Source: an uncultured Clostridia bacterium
Lineage (GTDB): Bacteria; Bacillota; Clostridia; Oscillospirales; Acutalibacteraceae
Direction of reading: 5' to 3'
Length of the DNA stretch: 61,274 nt
Assembly (NCBI GenBank): GCA_947625485.1
Contig: CANQOP010000013.1
Location: 1-61,274 of the forward strand
Shown here: piece by piece, positions 51,791 to 61,146 of the stretch
How the letters are laid out: every line of letters begins with the position of its first letter
Numbering within the stretch: the first letter of the stretch is position 1
The notes under the pieces: generated by a model
Databases searched by the model: none
What the model saw: only the letters and a program-made list of their open reading frames with translations
Told to the model about the DNA's origin: nothing
Translations under genes and position numbers: made by a program

Positions 51791-52987
51791 CTATGCTTTC
51801 TTTTTAGGTTTAAATATTCTCTTCAGCTTGCGTGTTACTTTTTTGGGAAAACTGGTAGTAACCCAGTCTACAGTGGATTGGAGTTTACTGTTTTGGATTT
51901 TAAGTTCCTTAATTTCTCTTTTCAGCTCGCTAATTGTTTCGCTCAGTTCGCCTGCCCTGATGTGCTGAAGCTCAAGCATCTGAGCCAAAACACCGACATA
52001 ATCGTAAGCGGTATATTCAGTTTTTTTGTCGTCGGAAACTTCAAGTTTATCGAGGAACAGCTCGCCGCCCTCGCGCGAAAGATATTCGCGGGCAACCATT
52101 TCATTGGACTCCGCATACTGTTTAAGGAAAGCGTACGTATCTTCTCCCGACATAAACTCGTTTGAAGTGATTGAGTGCACGTCATCATTCTCGTCGGCTA
52201 CCTTTTTAAGCAAATTTTGAATATAGTTTCTGCGCTTATTAAGACCCTCTATCTTATTAAGTTGGCGCTTTGTCTCAAGATAGATACCCGACAGACTTCT
52301 GTTGGGAAGCCTTTCAAGCTCCTGATAGCTGTCATTGTATTCGAGGCCGACCGTAGTCAGAAAATCCGACACGATTGTTTTCTGCGGTCCGATATACTGG
52401 TCCTTTTCGTAAACCCGTACGAGAATATTTTCCTTGCCTACAACACTGGAAATCTGATTAAGCCTTTTATAGTAATCAAGCTTGATATGTTTAAAACGGG
52501 AGCTGTTTATAAATTCTTTTAAAGTATAGGATACGTCGCTTCCTTTTACGTGCTGAGCCCAGAAAGACTGTATAAATAAATCCTGACGTCTGAGATATAC
52601 AATTACCTTTAACTCAATCCCGCGGCTATCAAGCTTACTCTTGAGATTATTCCAAAATTTTTTGCCTCTTTTTCGCTCGCCCGAATTCCATATTGACTCC
52701 TCGGAGAGTATTACGTTCGGAAACGCTTCAAATAGGTTAAACAGTTTATCGAAGCACTCGTTTTCGATTTCCAGTTCTTTTTCCTTGAGCCTTTTTCCGT
52801 TTTCGTCCTTTATAGCGCTCACGAGAAAATGACCGTTGCGGTTAACTCCTATCGCGTCGAATCGTACACCAAAGTCGGGGTATACATATCCTTCGCTTTT
52901 AAGGACTTCATTGTTTAGGCGAAGAAAATTCTGGATATAAGTTGTACCCGTTTTAGGCATACCTATATGCAAGTATAGTTTTAACAT
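51791..52987 (-). CDS. Sulfotransferase-like protein
   Basis: The N-terminus LYLHIGMPKTGTTYIQNFLR is the 5'-PSB loop that binds the PAPS phosphosulfate in sulfotransferases; VIVYLRRQDLFIQSFW corresponds to the 3'-phosphate-binding region. The C-terminal ~70 residues form a coiled coil (ELSETISELKREIKELKIQN) with a basic end. No signal peptide, so it acts in the cytosol on an intracellular acceptor, perhaps a lipid-linked glycan, teichoic acid precursor or small molecule. It directly follows the genes that make PAPS. Confidence 0.85.
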   Translation of the reverse strand: MLKLYLHIGMPKTGTTYIQNFLRLNNEVLKSEGYVYPDFGVRFDAIGVNRNGHFLVSAIKDENGKRLKEKELEIENECFDKLFNLFEAFPNVILSEESIWNSGERKRGKKFWNNLKSKLDSRGIELKVIVYLRRQDLFIQSFWAQHVKGSDVSYTLKEFINSSRFKHIKLDYYKRLNQISSVVGKENILVRVYEKDQYIGPQKTIVSDFLTTVGLEYNDSYQELERLPNRSLSGIYLETKRQLNKIEGLNKRRNYIQNLLKKVADENDDVHSITSNEFMSGEDTYAFLKQYAESNEMVAREYLSREGGELFLDKLEVSDDKKTEYTAYDYVGVLAQMLELQHIRAGELSETISELKREIKELKIQNSKLQSTVDWVTTSFPKKVTRKLKRIFKPKKKA

Positions 52988-52996
52988 AACTGCTCC

Positions 52997-54823
52997 TTAA
53001 AGTAAAGACTTAATTTTTTCATATACCGTATCTGCAGCCTCTTCAATAGTGAGATCGGAGGTGTCTATAGTTACGTCGGGCATCTTCGGAGGCTCGTAAG
53101 GACTTGAAATACCTGTAAAGTTAGGAATCTGACTGTTACGCGCCTTTTTGTAAAGTCCCTTAACGTCGCGTTTCTCGCATTCGCTGAGCGGAGTGCTTAC
53201 GTAAACTTCTATAAAGTTATCCTTGCCTATAATTTCCTTTGCTCTTACGCGGTCGCGTCTGTATGGGGATACAAACGAGGTGATTACGATAAGCCCCGCG
53301 TCGTTCATTAACTTTGAAACCTCTGCGATTCGTCTGATGTTTTCAATTCTGTCCGCTTCCTTAAAACCGAGGTTTTTGTTAAGACCGAGACGCACGTTGT
53401 CTCCGTCGAGAGTCATCGTGTGGCGTCCCTCCGTAAAGAAGCGCTTTTCAATTTCGTTCGCGAGTGTCGATTTGCCCGAGCCGGAAAGTCCCGTAAACCA
53501 TATAGTTTTAGGGGTTTGATTCTTTTGAGCCGCTCTCTGTTCGCGCGATATATCCATATCGTGCCATGTGAGATTGTCCGAGCGCCTGAGAGCGTGTTCT
53601 ACCACTCCGCATGCGGAGGTCATATGAGTGATTCTGTCTACCAGAATGAGCGAGCCTAGCGCCTGGTTGTTCTCGAATTTTTCAAATACGATTTTCTCCG
53701 ATGTGCTTATATCGCACACAGCGATTTCGTTCTTGTAGATTTCGTTCGCCTTGAGTTCACTGCCGTCATTAACGCTGATTTTGTACTTTATATTCATAAC
53801 CACGGCGGGGATACTCTTTGTGCCGATTTTAAGCATATAGTTTTTCCCCGGAACGAGCTTCGTGTCGTCCATCCAAAGCAGCTTTGCTGTAAAAAGGCTG
53901 CTGATTTCGGGTTTTGTGTCCTTAACAAGAACGCATCCTCTGGATACGTCAACCTCTTTGTCGAGCTGGATAGTTACGGCATGACCCTTTTCGCAGGACT
54001 GAACTTCCTTGCCCGCGTCGATTATGGATTTAATATTAGCCTTTTCGTTCGAGGGTAGAGTTGTGACTTCGTCGCCGACCGAGATTTCTCCCGTCTCAAT
54101 TTGACCCTGAAAACCGCGGAAGGTGTGGTCGGGGCGGCATACGCGCTGAACAGGCATCGTAAAGCCCTTTTCGGTATCAACGTTCTGCACGTCTATCGTT
54201 TCGAGATACGAGAGAAGGCTAACGCCTTTGTACCAAGGTGTGCGCTCTGACTTCGTAGTTATGTTATCGCCGTCAGTCGCCGATACAGGAATTATTGCGG
54301 CGCTTTCGTACTCGTATTCCGCGAGAAGAATTTTTATTGTCTTTTTAATTTTTTTAAATTTTTTCTCATCAAAGTCGATGAGGTCCATTTTGTTTACAGC
54401 GAACACAAAGTGCTTAATTCCCATAAGTGAACATATTCTTGTATGTCTCCTTGTCTGAGTAAGCACACCCTGGGACGCGTCTACGAGAATGACCGCGAGT
54501 TCCGCGAACGACGCTCCAACAGCCATATTTCTTGTATATTCCTCATGACCCGGTGTGTCCGCTACGATAAACGAGCGTTTCTCGGTTGTAAAGTATCTGT
54601 ACGCAACGTCTATAGTAATACCTTGTTCGCGTTCCGCCATAAGACCGTCGAGCAAAAGCGAGTAGTCGATTTCTCCGCCGCGGGAGCCTACCTTGCTGTC
54701 GAGCACCAGAGACTCTTCCTGATCGGTAAAGATAAGCTTTGCGTCGTACAGCATATGACCGATAAGCGTAGACTTACCGTCGTCAACGCTTCCGCAGGTG
54801 ATAAATTTAAGAAGTCCGTTCAT
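52997..54823 (-). CDS. cysNC: Bifunctional CysN-CysC (sulfate adenylyltransferase GTPase subunit and APS kinase)
   Basis: The N-terminal ~420 residues are the CysN GTPase: G1 GSVDDGKSTLIG, G3 DTPGHEEYTRNM, G4 NKMD, followed by EF-Tu-like barrels. The last ~170 are APS kinase: P-loop FTGLSGSGKSTLANEI, TLDGDNVRLGLNKNLGF, and SPYRRDRVRAKE. Together with CysD it converts sulfate to APS and then PAPS. Fusion of the kinase commits the product to PAPS. The start overlaps the CysD stop (coupling). Confidence 0.95.
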   Translation of the reverse strand: MNGLLKFITCGSVDDGKSTLIGHMLYDAKLIFTDQEESLVLDSKVGSRGGEIDYSLLLDGLMAEREQGITIDVAYRYFTTEKRSFIVADTPGHEEYTRNMAVGASFAELAVILVDASQGVLTQTRRHTRICSLMGIKHFVFAVNKMDLIDFDEKKFKKIKKTIKILLAEYEYESAAIIPVSATDGDNITTKSERTPWYKGVSLLSYLETIDVQNVDTEKGFTMPVQRVCRPDHTFRGFQGQIETGEISVGDEVTTLPSNEKANIKSIIDAGKEVQSCEKGHAVTIQLDKEVDVSRGCVLVKDTKPEISSLFTAKLLWMDDTKLVPGKNYMLKIGTKSIPAVVMNIKYKISVNDGSELKANEIYKNEIAVCDISTSEKIVFEKFENNQALGSLILVDRITHMTSACGVVEHALRRSDNLTWHDMDISREQRAAQKNQTPKTIWFTGLSGSGKSTLANEIEKRFFTEGRHTMTLDGDNVRLGLNKNLGFKEADRIENIRRIAEVSKLMNDAGLIVITSFVSPYRRDRVRAKEIIGKDNFIEVYVSTPLSECEKRDVKGLYKKARNSQIPNFTGISSPYEPPKMPDVTIDTSDLTIEEAADTVYEKIKSLL

Positions 54824-55725
54824 CAGAAATACCCCTCTCTTTTGCGTTTTTCCATACTTGCGCTGCCGCCGTCGCTGTCAATTACACGGCTGGTGCGTTC
54901 TGAGGATACCGCGCTCAGCGTCTCGGCGATAATTTCGTCGAGAGTTTCGGCGTCGCTCTCTATTCCGCCCGTAAGCGGATAGCAGCCGAGCGTCCTGAAA
55001 CGAATCTTCTTGTACTCGATTTTCTCGCCGTCTCTGAGCTTTAAGCGGTCGTCGTCCACCATGATAATGTTTCCGTCACGCTCGATGCACGGGCGAACGG
55101 CTGCAAAGTAGAGAGGAACTATATCAATATTTTCGCGCTTAATATACTGCCATATATCTTTCTCTGTCCAGTTGGATATCGGGAAAACGCGTACGCTTTC
55201 GCCTTTGTTGATTTCGGCGTTAAAAAGCTTCCACATCTCTGGCCTCTGATTTTTAGGGTCCCACGCGTGCTCCGAATTTCTGAATGAGAATATACGCTCC
55301 TTAGCCCTCGATTTTTCCTCGTCGCGTCTTCCACCGCCGAACGCAGCGGTGAAGCCGTACTTATTAAGAGCCTGCTTGAGCGCCTTTGTTTTCATAATAT
55401 CCGTGTATGCCGAACCGTGATCGAACGGGTTTATTCCTTGCTTAACCCCGTCCTCGTTAATATATTCGAGCATTTCTATGCCGTACTTTTCGGCTACCTT
55501 GTCGCGAAATTCTATCATCTCGCGGAATTTCCACGTCGTGTTTACGTGTAAAAAAGGAAACGGCGGTTTCTCGGGATAGAACGCCTTAAGAGCAAGATGA
55601 AGCATAACCGACGAGTCCTTGCCTATTGAGTAGAGCATAACAGGTTTTTCACACTGAGCGGCGACTTCGCGCATTATATATATCGCCTCAGCCTCCAGCT
55701 CGTCTAAGTGAGTCATATTTCCCAT
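54823..55725 (-). CDS. cysD: CysD, sulfate adenylyltransferase subunit 2
   Basis: ATP-pyrophosphatase-type protein with the PP loop [17 protein letters not shown] and typical [14 protein letters not shown] and [15 protein letters not shown]. 300 aa from ATG 55725, which stands 6 bases after GGAGGG; a longer reading adds 17 codons without a site. First gene of the operon cysD-cysNC-sulfotransferase-RR-HK. Confidence 0.95.
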   Translation of the reverse strand: MGNMTHLDELEAEAIYIMREVAAQCEKPVMLYSIGKDSSVMLHLALKAFYPEKPPFPFLHVNTTWKFREMIEFRDKVAEKYGIEMLEYINEDGVKQGINPFDHGSAYTDIMKTKALKQALNKYGFTAAFGGGRRDEEKSRAKERIFSFRNSEHAWDPKNQRPEMWKLFNAEINKGESVRVFPISNWTEKDIWQYIKRENIDIVPLYFAAVRPCIERDGNIIMVDDDRLKLRDGEKIEYKKIRFRTLGCYPLTGGIESDAETLDEIIAETLSAVSSERTSRVIDSDGGSASMEKRKREGYF

Positions 55726-55996
55726 TTGTATCCCTCCAATATGTAAAAAATTCCAATTTATGTCGGATTTTATCAAGAAATTTTGAAATAAATGTGATAT
55801 AATAATTTAAAGGTTTGTTACCAAAATAAAGATGTGTTCCGATTTATCGCAAATATTTCCAAAAACATAAGCTTTGCAAGACAGTAAGGATAAATCAATA
55901 TAAAACCTATATGTATTATGGGTATTCATCATTTTTTTATCATATTTACACTATATAATCGGCGCAACGAAATTTGAATAAGGAAGGTGCTTAAAA

Positions 55997-57037
55997 ATGA
56001 CCCTGCTGAAAAATAAAAAATCGTTTAAAATTATTTCGCTTATTATCGCAGCAGTAATGTTCTCGTGCGTACTCTCGTCGTGCTCAGGTTCGTCCTCTGA
56101 CGAATCAAAAAAACTAAAGCTCACTAATGTGTCTTACGACCCTACCCGAGAGCTGTACCAGAAGTATAACGAGGCTTTTGCCAAGTATTATAAATCCGAA
56201 ACGGGAGAGGACATCGAGATTGTTCAGTCACACGGCGGCTCGGGTGCCCAGGCTCGTTCTGTAATAGAGGGAGCCGACTCCGACGTAGTTACGCTCGCGC
56301 TTGCGCATGATATTACATTAATCGAGCAGTCGGGACTTATCGAGAGCGGTTGGATTGACGAATTTGATAATGACTCATCTCCGTATACCTCGACTATCGT
56401 TTTCCTTGTTCGCAAGGATAACCCGAAGGCTATCAAGGATTGGAACGACCTTATTAAGGATGGCGTTGAAATCATAAATCCTGACCCGAAGAGCAGCGGA
56501 GGAGCTTGCTGGAATTTCCTTGCTGCATGGCAGTACGCCCTTAACAATAACAAAAACGATGAGAATAAGGCAAAGGAATTTGTAACTAAGCTATATCAGA
56601 ACGTTACTGTTATGGATTCAGGCGCAAGAGGCGCGACCACGACATTCGTTGAAAACGGACAGGGCGATGTCCTTATCGCATGGGAGAACGAGGCGCTTAA
56701 CAGTGTTGCAGAGTACCCGGGTGAGTACGAAATCGTTACTCCGAGTGTGTCTATCCTCGCTCAGCCGAGCGTTGCTATAGTGGACGGAAATGCAGAAAAG
56801 GACGGAACCGAAAAGCTTGCGAAGCAGTATCTCGAGTACCTTTACTCAGACGAGGCGCAGAAGATTATCGGTGAGAGCGGTTACCGCCCGTCAAACAAGA
56901 AAATTCTTAAAACTTTCTCTGATAAATTCGACCTCAACGTTGATCTTATTACGATAAACGATTTCGGAGGCTGGGACGCTGCGTACGAAAAATTTTTCGA
57001 TGACGGCGCTATATTCGATGAGATTTATAACGGATAA
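55997..57037 (+). CDS. sbp: Sulfate ABC transporter substrate-binding lipoprotein
   Basis: Lipoprotein signal with lipobox LSSC (about residue 33) followed by a Ser-rich spacer. The Sbp/CysP fold is clear: LTNVSYDPTRELYQKYNEAF, IVQSHGGSGAQARSVIEGAD, DVVTLALAHDI and PSVAIVDGNAEK. Divergent from cysD with a 271-base gap (55726-55996) that should hold both promoters; a TATAAT occurs at 55953-55958. Confidence 0.95.
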   Translation: MTLLKNKKSFKIISLIIAAVMFSCVLSSCSGSSSDESKKLKLTNVSYDPTRELYQKYNEAFAKYYKSETGEDIEIVQSHGGSGAQARSVIEGADSDVVTLALAHDITLIEQSGLIESGWIDEFDNDSSPYTSTIVFLVRKDNPKAIKDWNDLIKDGVEIINPDPKSSGGACWNFLAAWQYALNNNKNDENKAKEFVTKLYQNVTVMDSGARGATTTFVENGQGDVLIAWENEALNSVAEYPGEYEIVTPSVSILAQPSVAIVDGNAEKDGTEKLAKQYLEYLYSDEAQKIIGESGYRPSNKKILKTFSDKFDLNVDLITINDFGGWDAAYEKFFDDGAIFDEIYNG

Positions 57038-57050
57038 AAACCAATATTCA

Positions 57051-57095
57051 GCGGCAAGCAGCAAGTGGTATAAGTTACCTACTGCAACTTGCCGC
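57051..57095 (+). terminator. Attenuator-like hairpin between sbp and cysT
   Basis: GCGGCAAG (57051-57058) pairs with CTTGCCGC (57088-57095), with extra pairing inside. Only TTT follows, so read-through into the permease genes is likely; this would favour expression of the binding protein over the permeases. Confidence 0.6.
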
Positions 57096-57117
57096 TTTGC
57101 GGTGAAAAGGAAAACAT

Positions 57118-57966
57118 ATGAAGAAACCATTGAAAGTAAAACATAAAGTTCGTGTTATCCCCGGGTTCGGATTGACTATGGGGATAACTGTCGCGATGCT
57201 TTCTATGCTGATTATCATTCCGCTCGCATCGGTGCTGCTGTATTCCTTGAGGCTCAGCCCTGCCGAATTTTTCGGACTGATAACAGCGCCTAACGTAATA
57301 AGTGCTTTTGTTACCAGTATAGTGTGCGCACTTATTGCCGCTTTTATTAACAGTATTTTCGGATTGATACTCGCGTGGGTGCTTGTAAGATACGATTTTT
57401 TCGGAAAACGTATTCTTGATGGGCTCATTGAGCTTCCGTTTGCTCTGCCTACCGCAGTAGCGGGTATAACGCTCTCTAAGATGTATTCAAACACAGGTTT
57501 TCCCGGCGGTTTCCTTTCGGGAATAGGACTTGACGTTTCGTATTCCCATATCGGTATTGTCGTTGCGCTAGTGTTTATAGGAATACCGTTTACGGTGCGC
57601 TCTGTGCAGCCGGTGCTCGAGTCCCTCGACGGTCAGTACGAGGAGGCGGCGTATATACTTGGCGCGAGCCGAAGGAAAACATTTTTCAAGGTTATTCTGC
57701 CCGAGATGTTCCCGTCGCTTCTGACGGGTTTCAGCCTCGCCCTCGCAAGAGGAATAGGAGAATACGGAAGTGTAATTTATATTTCAGGTAACAGCGCGAA
57801 AAACGGAACTCAGGTCGTGTCTTATGTCATTATGCAAAAGCTCGAGCGAATGGATTACTCAAGCGCAACGGCGATTGCTCTTGTAATGCTCATAATTTCT
57901 TTTGTGCTTATGTTCGCGATTAACATTATTCAGATACGCCGCTCAAGGCGCGTCAATGCAATGTAA
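57118..57966 (+). CDS. cysT: Sulfate ABC transporter permease CysT
   Basis: Six predicted membrane helices and the permease EAA loop (EEAAYILGASRRKTFFKVIL). Motif ELPFALPTAVAGITL is typical of CysT/CysU. It is followed 11 bases later by the partner permease. Confidence 0.95.
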   Translation: MKKPLKVKHKVRVIPGFGLTMGITVAMLSMLIIIPLASVLLYSLRLSPAEFFGLITAPNVISAFVTSIVCALIAAFINSIFGLILAWVLVRYDFFGKRILDGLIELPFALPTAVAGITLSKMYSNTGFPGGFLSGIGLDVSYSHIGIVVALVFIGIPFTVRSVQPVLESLDGQYEEAAYILGASRRKTFFKVILPEMFPSLLTGFSLALARGIGEYGSVIYISGNSAKNGTQVVSYVIMQKLERMDYSSATAIALVMLIISFVLMFAINIIQIRRSRRVNAM

Positions 57967-57977
57967 GGCGGTGTAAT

Positions 57978-58835
57978 ATGGACTATTATGATAAAAAACA
58001 GAACCGCTCACAAAAGGTCACAAAATATCTGCTTATTGCCGTCTCGGTTATATTTATAGGGGTTATGCTTGTACTTCCCCTGATTTCTGTAATAGTGAAT
58101 TCTCTTAAAGAGGGTATCGAGTTTTATTTTAAATCTCTTTCCACAGAGTTCGTAACTTCCGCTTTGGGTGTTACGGTGATGGCGACGCTGATTTCCGTCG
58201 GTGTAAATACGCTCTTCGGAATTATTGCGTCCTGGCTGCTCACAAGATTTGAGTTTCGCGGAAAGAACACGCTCTCTACCCTTATTGATATTCCGTTTTC
58301 GGTTTCTCCCGTAATCGCCGGTCTTGCGTTTATTATGACTTTTGGACGTCTCGGTTGGGCGAGTCCGGTTGTAGACTGGATTAACTCGACTTTCGGTACA
58401 GATATACAGATTGTATTCGCATTACCAGGCGTAGTGCTTGCGACTATATTTGTTACTTTCCCGTTTATATCACGCGAAATTATTCCGGTGCTCAATACAG
58501 TCGGGCACGATGAGGAGGAAGCCGCAGCACTTATGGGAGCAAAAGGCTTAAAAATATTCAGAAAAATTACGTTTCCTCATATAAAATGGGCGCTTCTGTA
58601 CGGAGTAATCCTCTGTACTGCCAGGGCGCTCGGTGAGTTCGGCGCGGTACACGCGCTGTCCAAAACCCGCGGACAGACGTTTACGCTTCCTCTCGAGATA
58701 GACGCACTGTATATGTCAGGCTCGGCAGACTCGATAACTGCGTCATTCGCCGTTTCGTCGCTTCTGGTGATAATGGCGATTGTCGTACTCGTAGCGAGGA
58801 ATATAGTTGAATACAGAGCTAAGAAAGAAAAGTAG
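57978..58835 (+). CDS. cysW: Sulfate ABC transporter permease CysW
   Basis: Second permease with EAA loop (EEEAAALMGAKGLKIFRKIT) and IDIPFSVSPVIAGLAF. It pairs with CysT to form the channel. Confidence 0.95.
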   Translation: MDYYDKKQNRSQKVTKYLLIAVSVIFIGVMLVLPLISVIVNSLKEGIEFYFKSLSTEFVTSALGVTVMATLISVGVNTLFGIIASWLLTRFEFRGKNTLSTLIDIPFSVSPVIAGLAFIMTFGRLGWASPVVDWINSTFGTDIQIVFALPGVVLATIFVTFPFISREIIPVLNTVGHDEEEAAALMGAKGLKIFRKITFPHIKWALLYGVILCTARALGEFGAVHALSKTRGQTFTLPLEIDALYMSGSADSITASFAVSSLLVIMAIVVLVARNIVEYRAKKEK

Positions 58836-58846
58836 GGTGATCGGTT

Positions 58847-59914
58847 ATGTATGTTGAACTGAAAAACATAAATAAATATTTCGGCGACTTCAAGGCAGCC
58901 GACAATGTCAGCTTTGGCATAGAAAAGGGCAAACTGGTCGCTCTTTTAGGACCGAGCGGCAGCGGAAAAACTACAATATTGCGTATGTTAGCAGGTCTGG
59001 AAAAGCCCGACAGCGGCGAGATCTATATTGACGGAAAACTCGTAAATAATATTCCTGCCTCAGAGCGCGGAATCGGATTTGTTTTCCAGAGTTACGCGCT
59101 TTTCAGATATATGACTGTTTTCGATAATATTGCGTTCGGCCTTGAGGTAAAGAAAACTCCTAAAAAGCAGATAAAAGAGAGGGTAAACGAGCTTATTGAG
59201 CTTGTTGGACTTTCGGGAATGGAAAAGAGATATCCTAACCAGCTTTCGGGCGGTCAGCGCCAGCGTGTGGCTTTTGCCCGTGCGCTTGCGCCGGAGCCGA
59301 CGCTTTTGCTTCTTGACGAGCCCTTTGCCGCGATTGACGCAAAGGTACGCGCAGAGCTTCGCACGTGGCTTGCGGATATGATTCACAAGGTTGGCATAAC
59401 GAGTATCTTTGTAACTCACGATCAGGACGAGGCTGTTGATGTAGCCGACAATATTATTGTTACCAACCAAGGCAGGATTGAACAGCACGGAGCTCCGCAG
59501 GAAATTTATAATAACCCGGAAACACCGTTTGTTGCTGAATTTATAGGCACATCCGCAAAGTACGAGAACTACGGTGTTCTAAAAGGCTTCTCAAGAGAGG
59601 AGAAAATAAACGGAGCGTTGATACGCCCCGAATTTGTCGAGGTGTTTAAGTCCGACAACACGAGTATCGAGCCGTATCTTAAATATGCCGACGACGGTAT
59701 TGTAGAGAACGTCACCTTCAGAGGTAATTCAATAGAGCTTACTATTGATGTAAAGGGACTGAAGCTTACTGCGCTGCGTTCGCTTGAGCGTCGTAAAATT
59801 GATGTGGGCGAGAGAGTAAAGGTGCTCGTATACCGACTGTATGCTTTCGATAATGAGGGAGTTAAAATTATAGAAAACTCCGATATCGCAGGAAAAGAAA
59901 CAGTAAAGCTTTGA
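58847..59914 (+). CDS. cysA: Sulfate ABC transporter ATPase CysA
   Basis: Walker A GPSGSGKTT, Q-loop FVFQSYALFRYMTV, signature LSGGQRQRVAFA, Walker B LLLLDEPFAAID, and a C-terminal regulatory domain (~240-355). Completes the importer sbp-cysTWA. Confidence 0.95.
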   Translation: MYVELKNINKYFGDFKAADNVSFGIEKGKLVALLGPSGSGKTTILRMLAGLEKPDSGEIYIDGKLVNNIPASERGIGFVFQSYALFRYMTVFDNIAFGLEVKKTPKKQIKERVNELIELVGLSGMEKRYPNQLSGGQRQRVAFARALAPEPTLLLLDEPFAAIDAKVRAELRTWLADMIHKVGITSIFVTHDQDEAVDVADNIIVTNQGRIEQHGAPQEIYNNPETPFVAEFIGTSAKYENYGVLKGFSREEKINGALIRPEFVEVFKSDNTSIEPYLKYADDGIVENVTFRGNSIELTIDVKGLKLTALRSLERRKIDVGERVKVLVYRLYAFDNEGVKIIENSDIAGKETVKL

Positions 59915-59926
59915 TATGTAAAATGC

Positions 59927-59957
59927 GGCTGTCGCGATTTTTCGTGACAGCCTTTTT
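59927..59957 (+). terminator. Terminator of the sulfate transport operon
   Basis: GGCTGTCGCGA pairs with TCGTGACAGCC (one wobble), followed by TTTTT. Confidence 0.9.
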
Positions 59958-59980
59958 GTGCATTGTTATGACAACACAAA

Positions 59981-60007
59981 AGGTCGGGTAATGCTGTTGC
60001 CCGACCT
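59981..60007 (-). terminator. Terminator for the minus-strand genes
   Basis: AGGTCGGG (59981-59988) pairs with CCCGACCT (60000-60007); on the minus strand TTTTGTG follows. Confidence 0.75.
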
Positions 60008-60030
60008 GAATTCATTTATTATATGTTATC

Positions 60031-60114
60031 TTATCTTTCGCTTTCGTGCCATTCTTCGCCACCAAAAATAAAATCATCCAAATCACCGTTATCAATAAAA
60101 TATCTGAATAACAC
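60031..60114 (-). CDS. Small acidic protein (27 aa)
   Basis: GTG 60114 lies 9 bases after a perfect GGAGG and the frame ends with TAA at 60031, just before a terminator. The peptide is acidic and aromatic (YFIDNGDLDDFIFGGEEWHE). It follows the cytidylate-kinase-like gene after 50 bases on the same strand. Not recognised; coding supported by the binding site and terminator only. Confidence 0.4.
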   Translation of the reverse strand: MLFRYFIDNGDLDDFIFGGEEWHESER

Positions 60115-60164
60115 AGAAACGCACCTCCTTAACTTTTCGGATTAAAACAGGGGTGCGGCTTCTA

Positions 60165-60785
60165 CTACTTTTCTATTGCATCAATATATCCTGCTATTGC
60201 GTTTACTACTTGCTCGGTACTGAGCTTAGAGCGATTAATACATAAATCGTAGTTTTCTGTCAGGCCCCATTTTCTGTCCGAATAAAAATTATAATAATTT
60301 GCCCTTGATTTGTCTGTTTTAGACACTACCTGTTCCGCTTTGGACTCGCTGACGCCTTTCTTTTCTATAGCTCGCTTAACTCTGTAGTCCATATCAGCAC
60401 ATATAAATATATTTATTACATCGTCTCTGTCTTTAAGTACATAGTCCGCACATCTTCCGACTATAATACACGGACCCTCGCTTGCAAGCCGCTTAACGAT
60501 TTTGTGCTGTAGAAGGTATAGTCTGTCATTCACGGGCAACTGTCCCGTACCGAAATTGTTGCCGAATGAATACAGACCCAGTGACAGCGAGTATAAGAGA
60601 CTGTTCGTTGCCTTCTCGTCAACATTGTTAAATATTTCGGGATCAATTCCGCTCTCTTTAGCAGCGATAGAGATAAGTTCCTTATCATAGCACTTAACTC
60701 CAAGCTTTTCTGCAAGAGCTTCGCCGATCTCACGACCACCGCTGCCGAACTGTCTTCCTATTGTAATAATATGTTTACAAGCCAT
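60165..60785 (-). CDS. Cytidylate kinase-like family protein
   Basis: P-loop TIGRQFGSGGREIGEALA is typical of the AAA_26 cytidylate-kinase-like family, with CYDKELI and CIIVGRCADYVL. It is not a true Cmk by these motifs; substrate unknown. ATG 60785 is chosen, 6 bases after GGGAGG; the ATG just before it is too close. Confidence 0.85.
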   Translation of the reverse strand: MACKHIITIGRQFGSGGREIGEALAEKLGVKCYDKELISIAAKESGIDPEIFNNVDEKATNSLLYSLSLGLYSFGNNFGTGQLPVNDRLYLLQHKIVKRLASEGPCIIVGRCADYVLKDRDDVINIFICADMDYRVKRAIEKKGVSESKAEQVVSKTDKSRANYYNFYSDRKWGLTENYDLCINRSKLSTEQVVNAIAGYIDAIEK

Positions 60786-61111
60786 CATTAACCTCCCGTA
60801 AGGATATGGAGTTTATTATATTATATGCATATTATACGAAAAAATCAAGAAAAAAATAAAATTTTGTAGAAAATGACAACTTTAAAACCTTTTCTTTGTA
60901 TATAATATACGGAAAAGTATTTTGTGTGACTAAAAATAGGTTCCAATGAAAACTTTTTTAAAGCTTGCGTGTATATCCGCTTTATTTTCGTAAAAATAAT
61001 AGGTAATATCTATTATTTTTCGTAAAATACGCATTAAAACACTATATGCGTTTGTATTAAACTATATGATAATTATATTTAATATTTTTAAAAAAATTTC
61101 TTAAAAAAGTA

Positions 61112-61140
61112 TTGACATTTTTTCTTCATTGTAATATAAT
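61112..61140 (+). promoter_or_regulatory. rRNA operon promoter
   Basis: Perfect TTGACA (61112-61117), 17-base spacer and TATAAT (61135-61140). The region 60789-61111 before it is AT-rich without a gene. Confidence 0.85.
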
Positions 61141-61146
61141 AACAAT

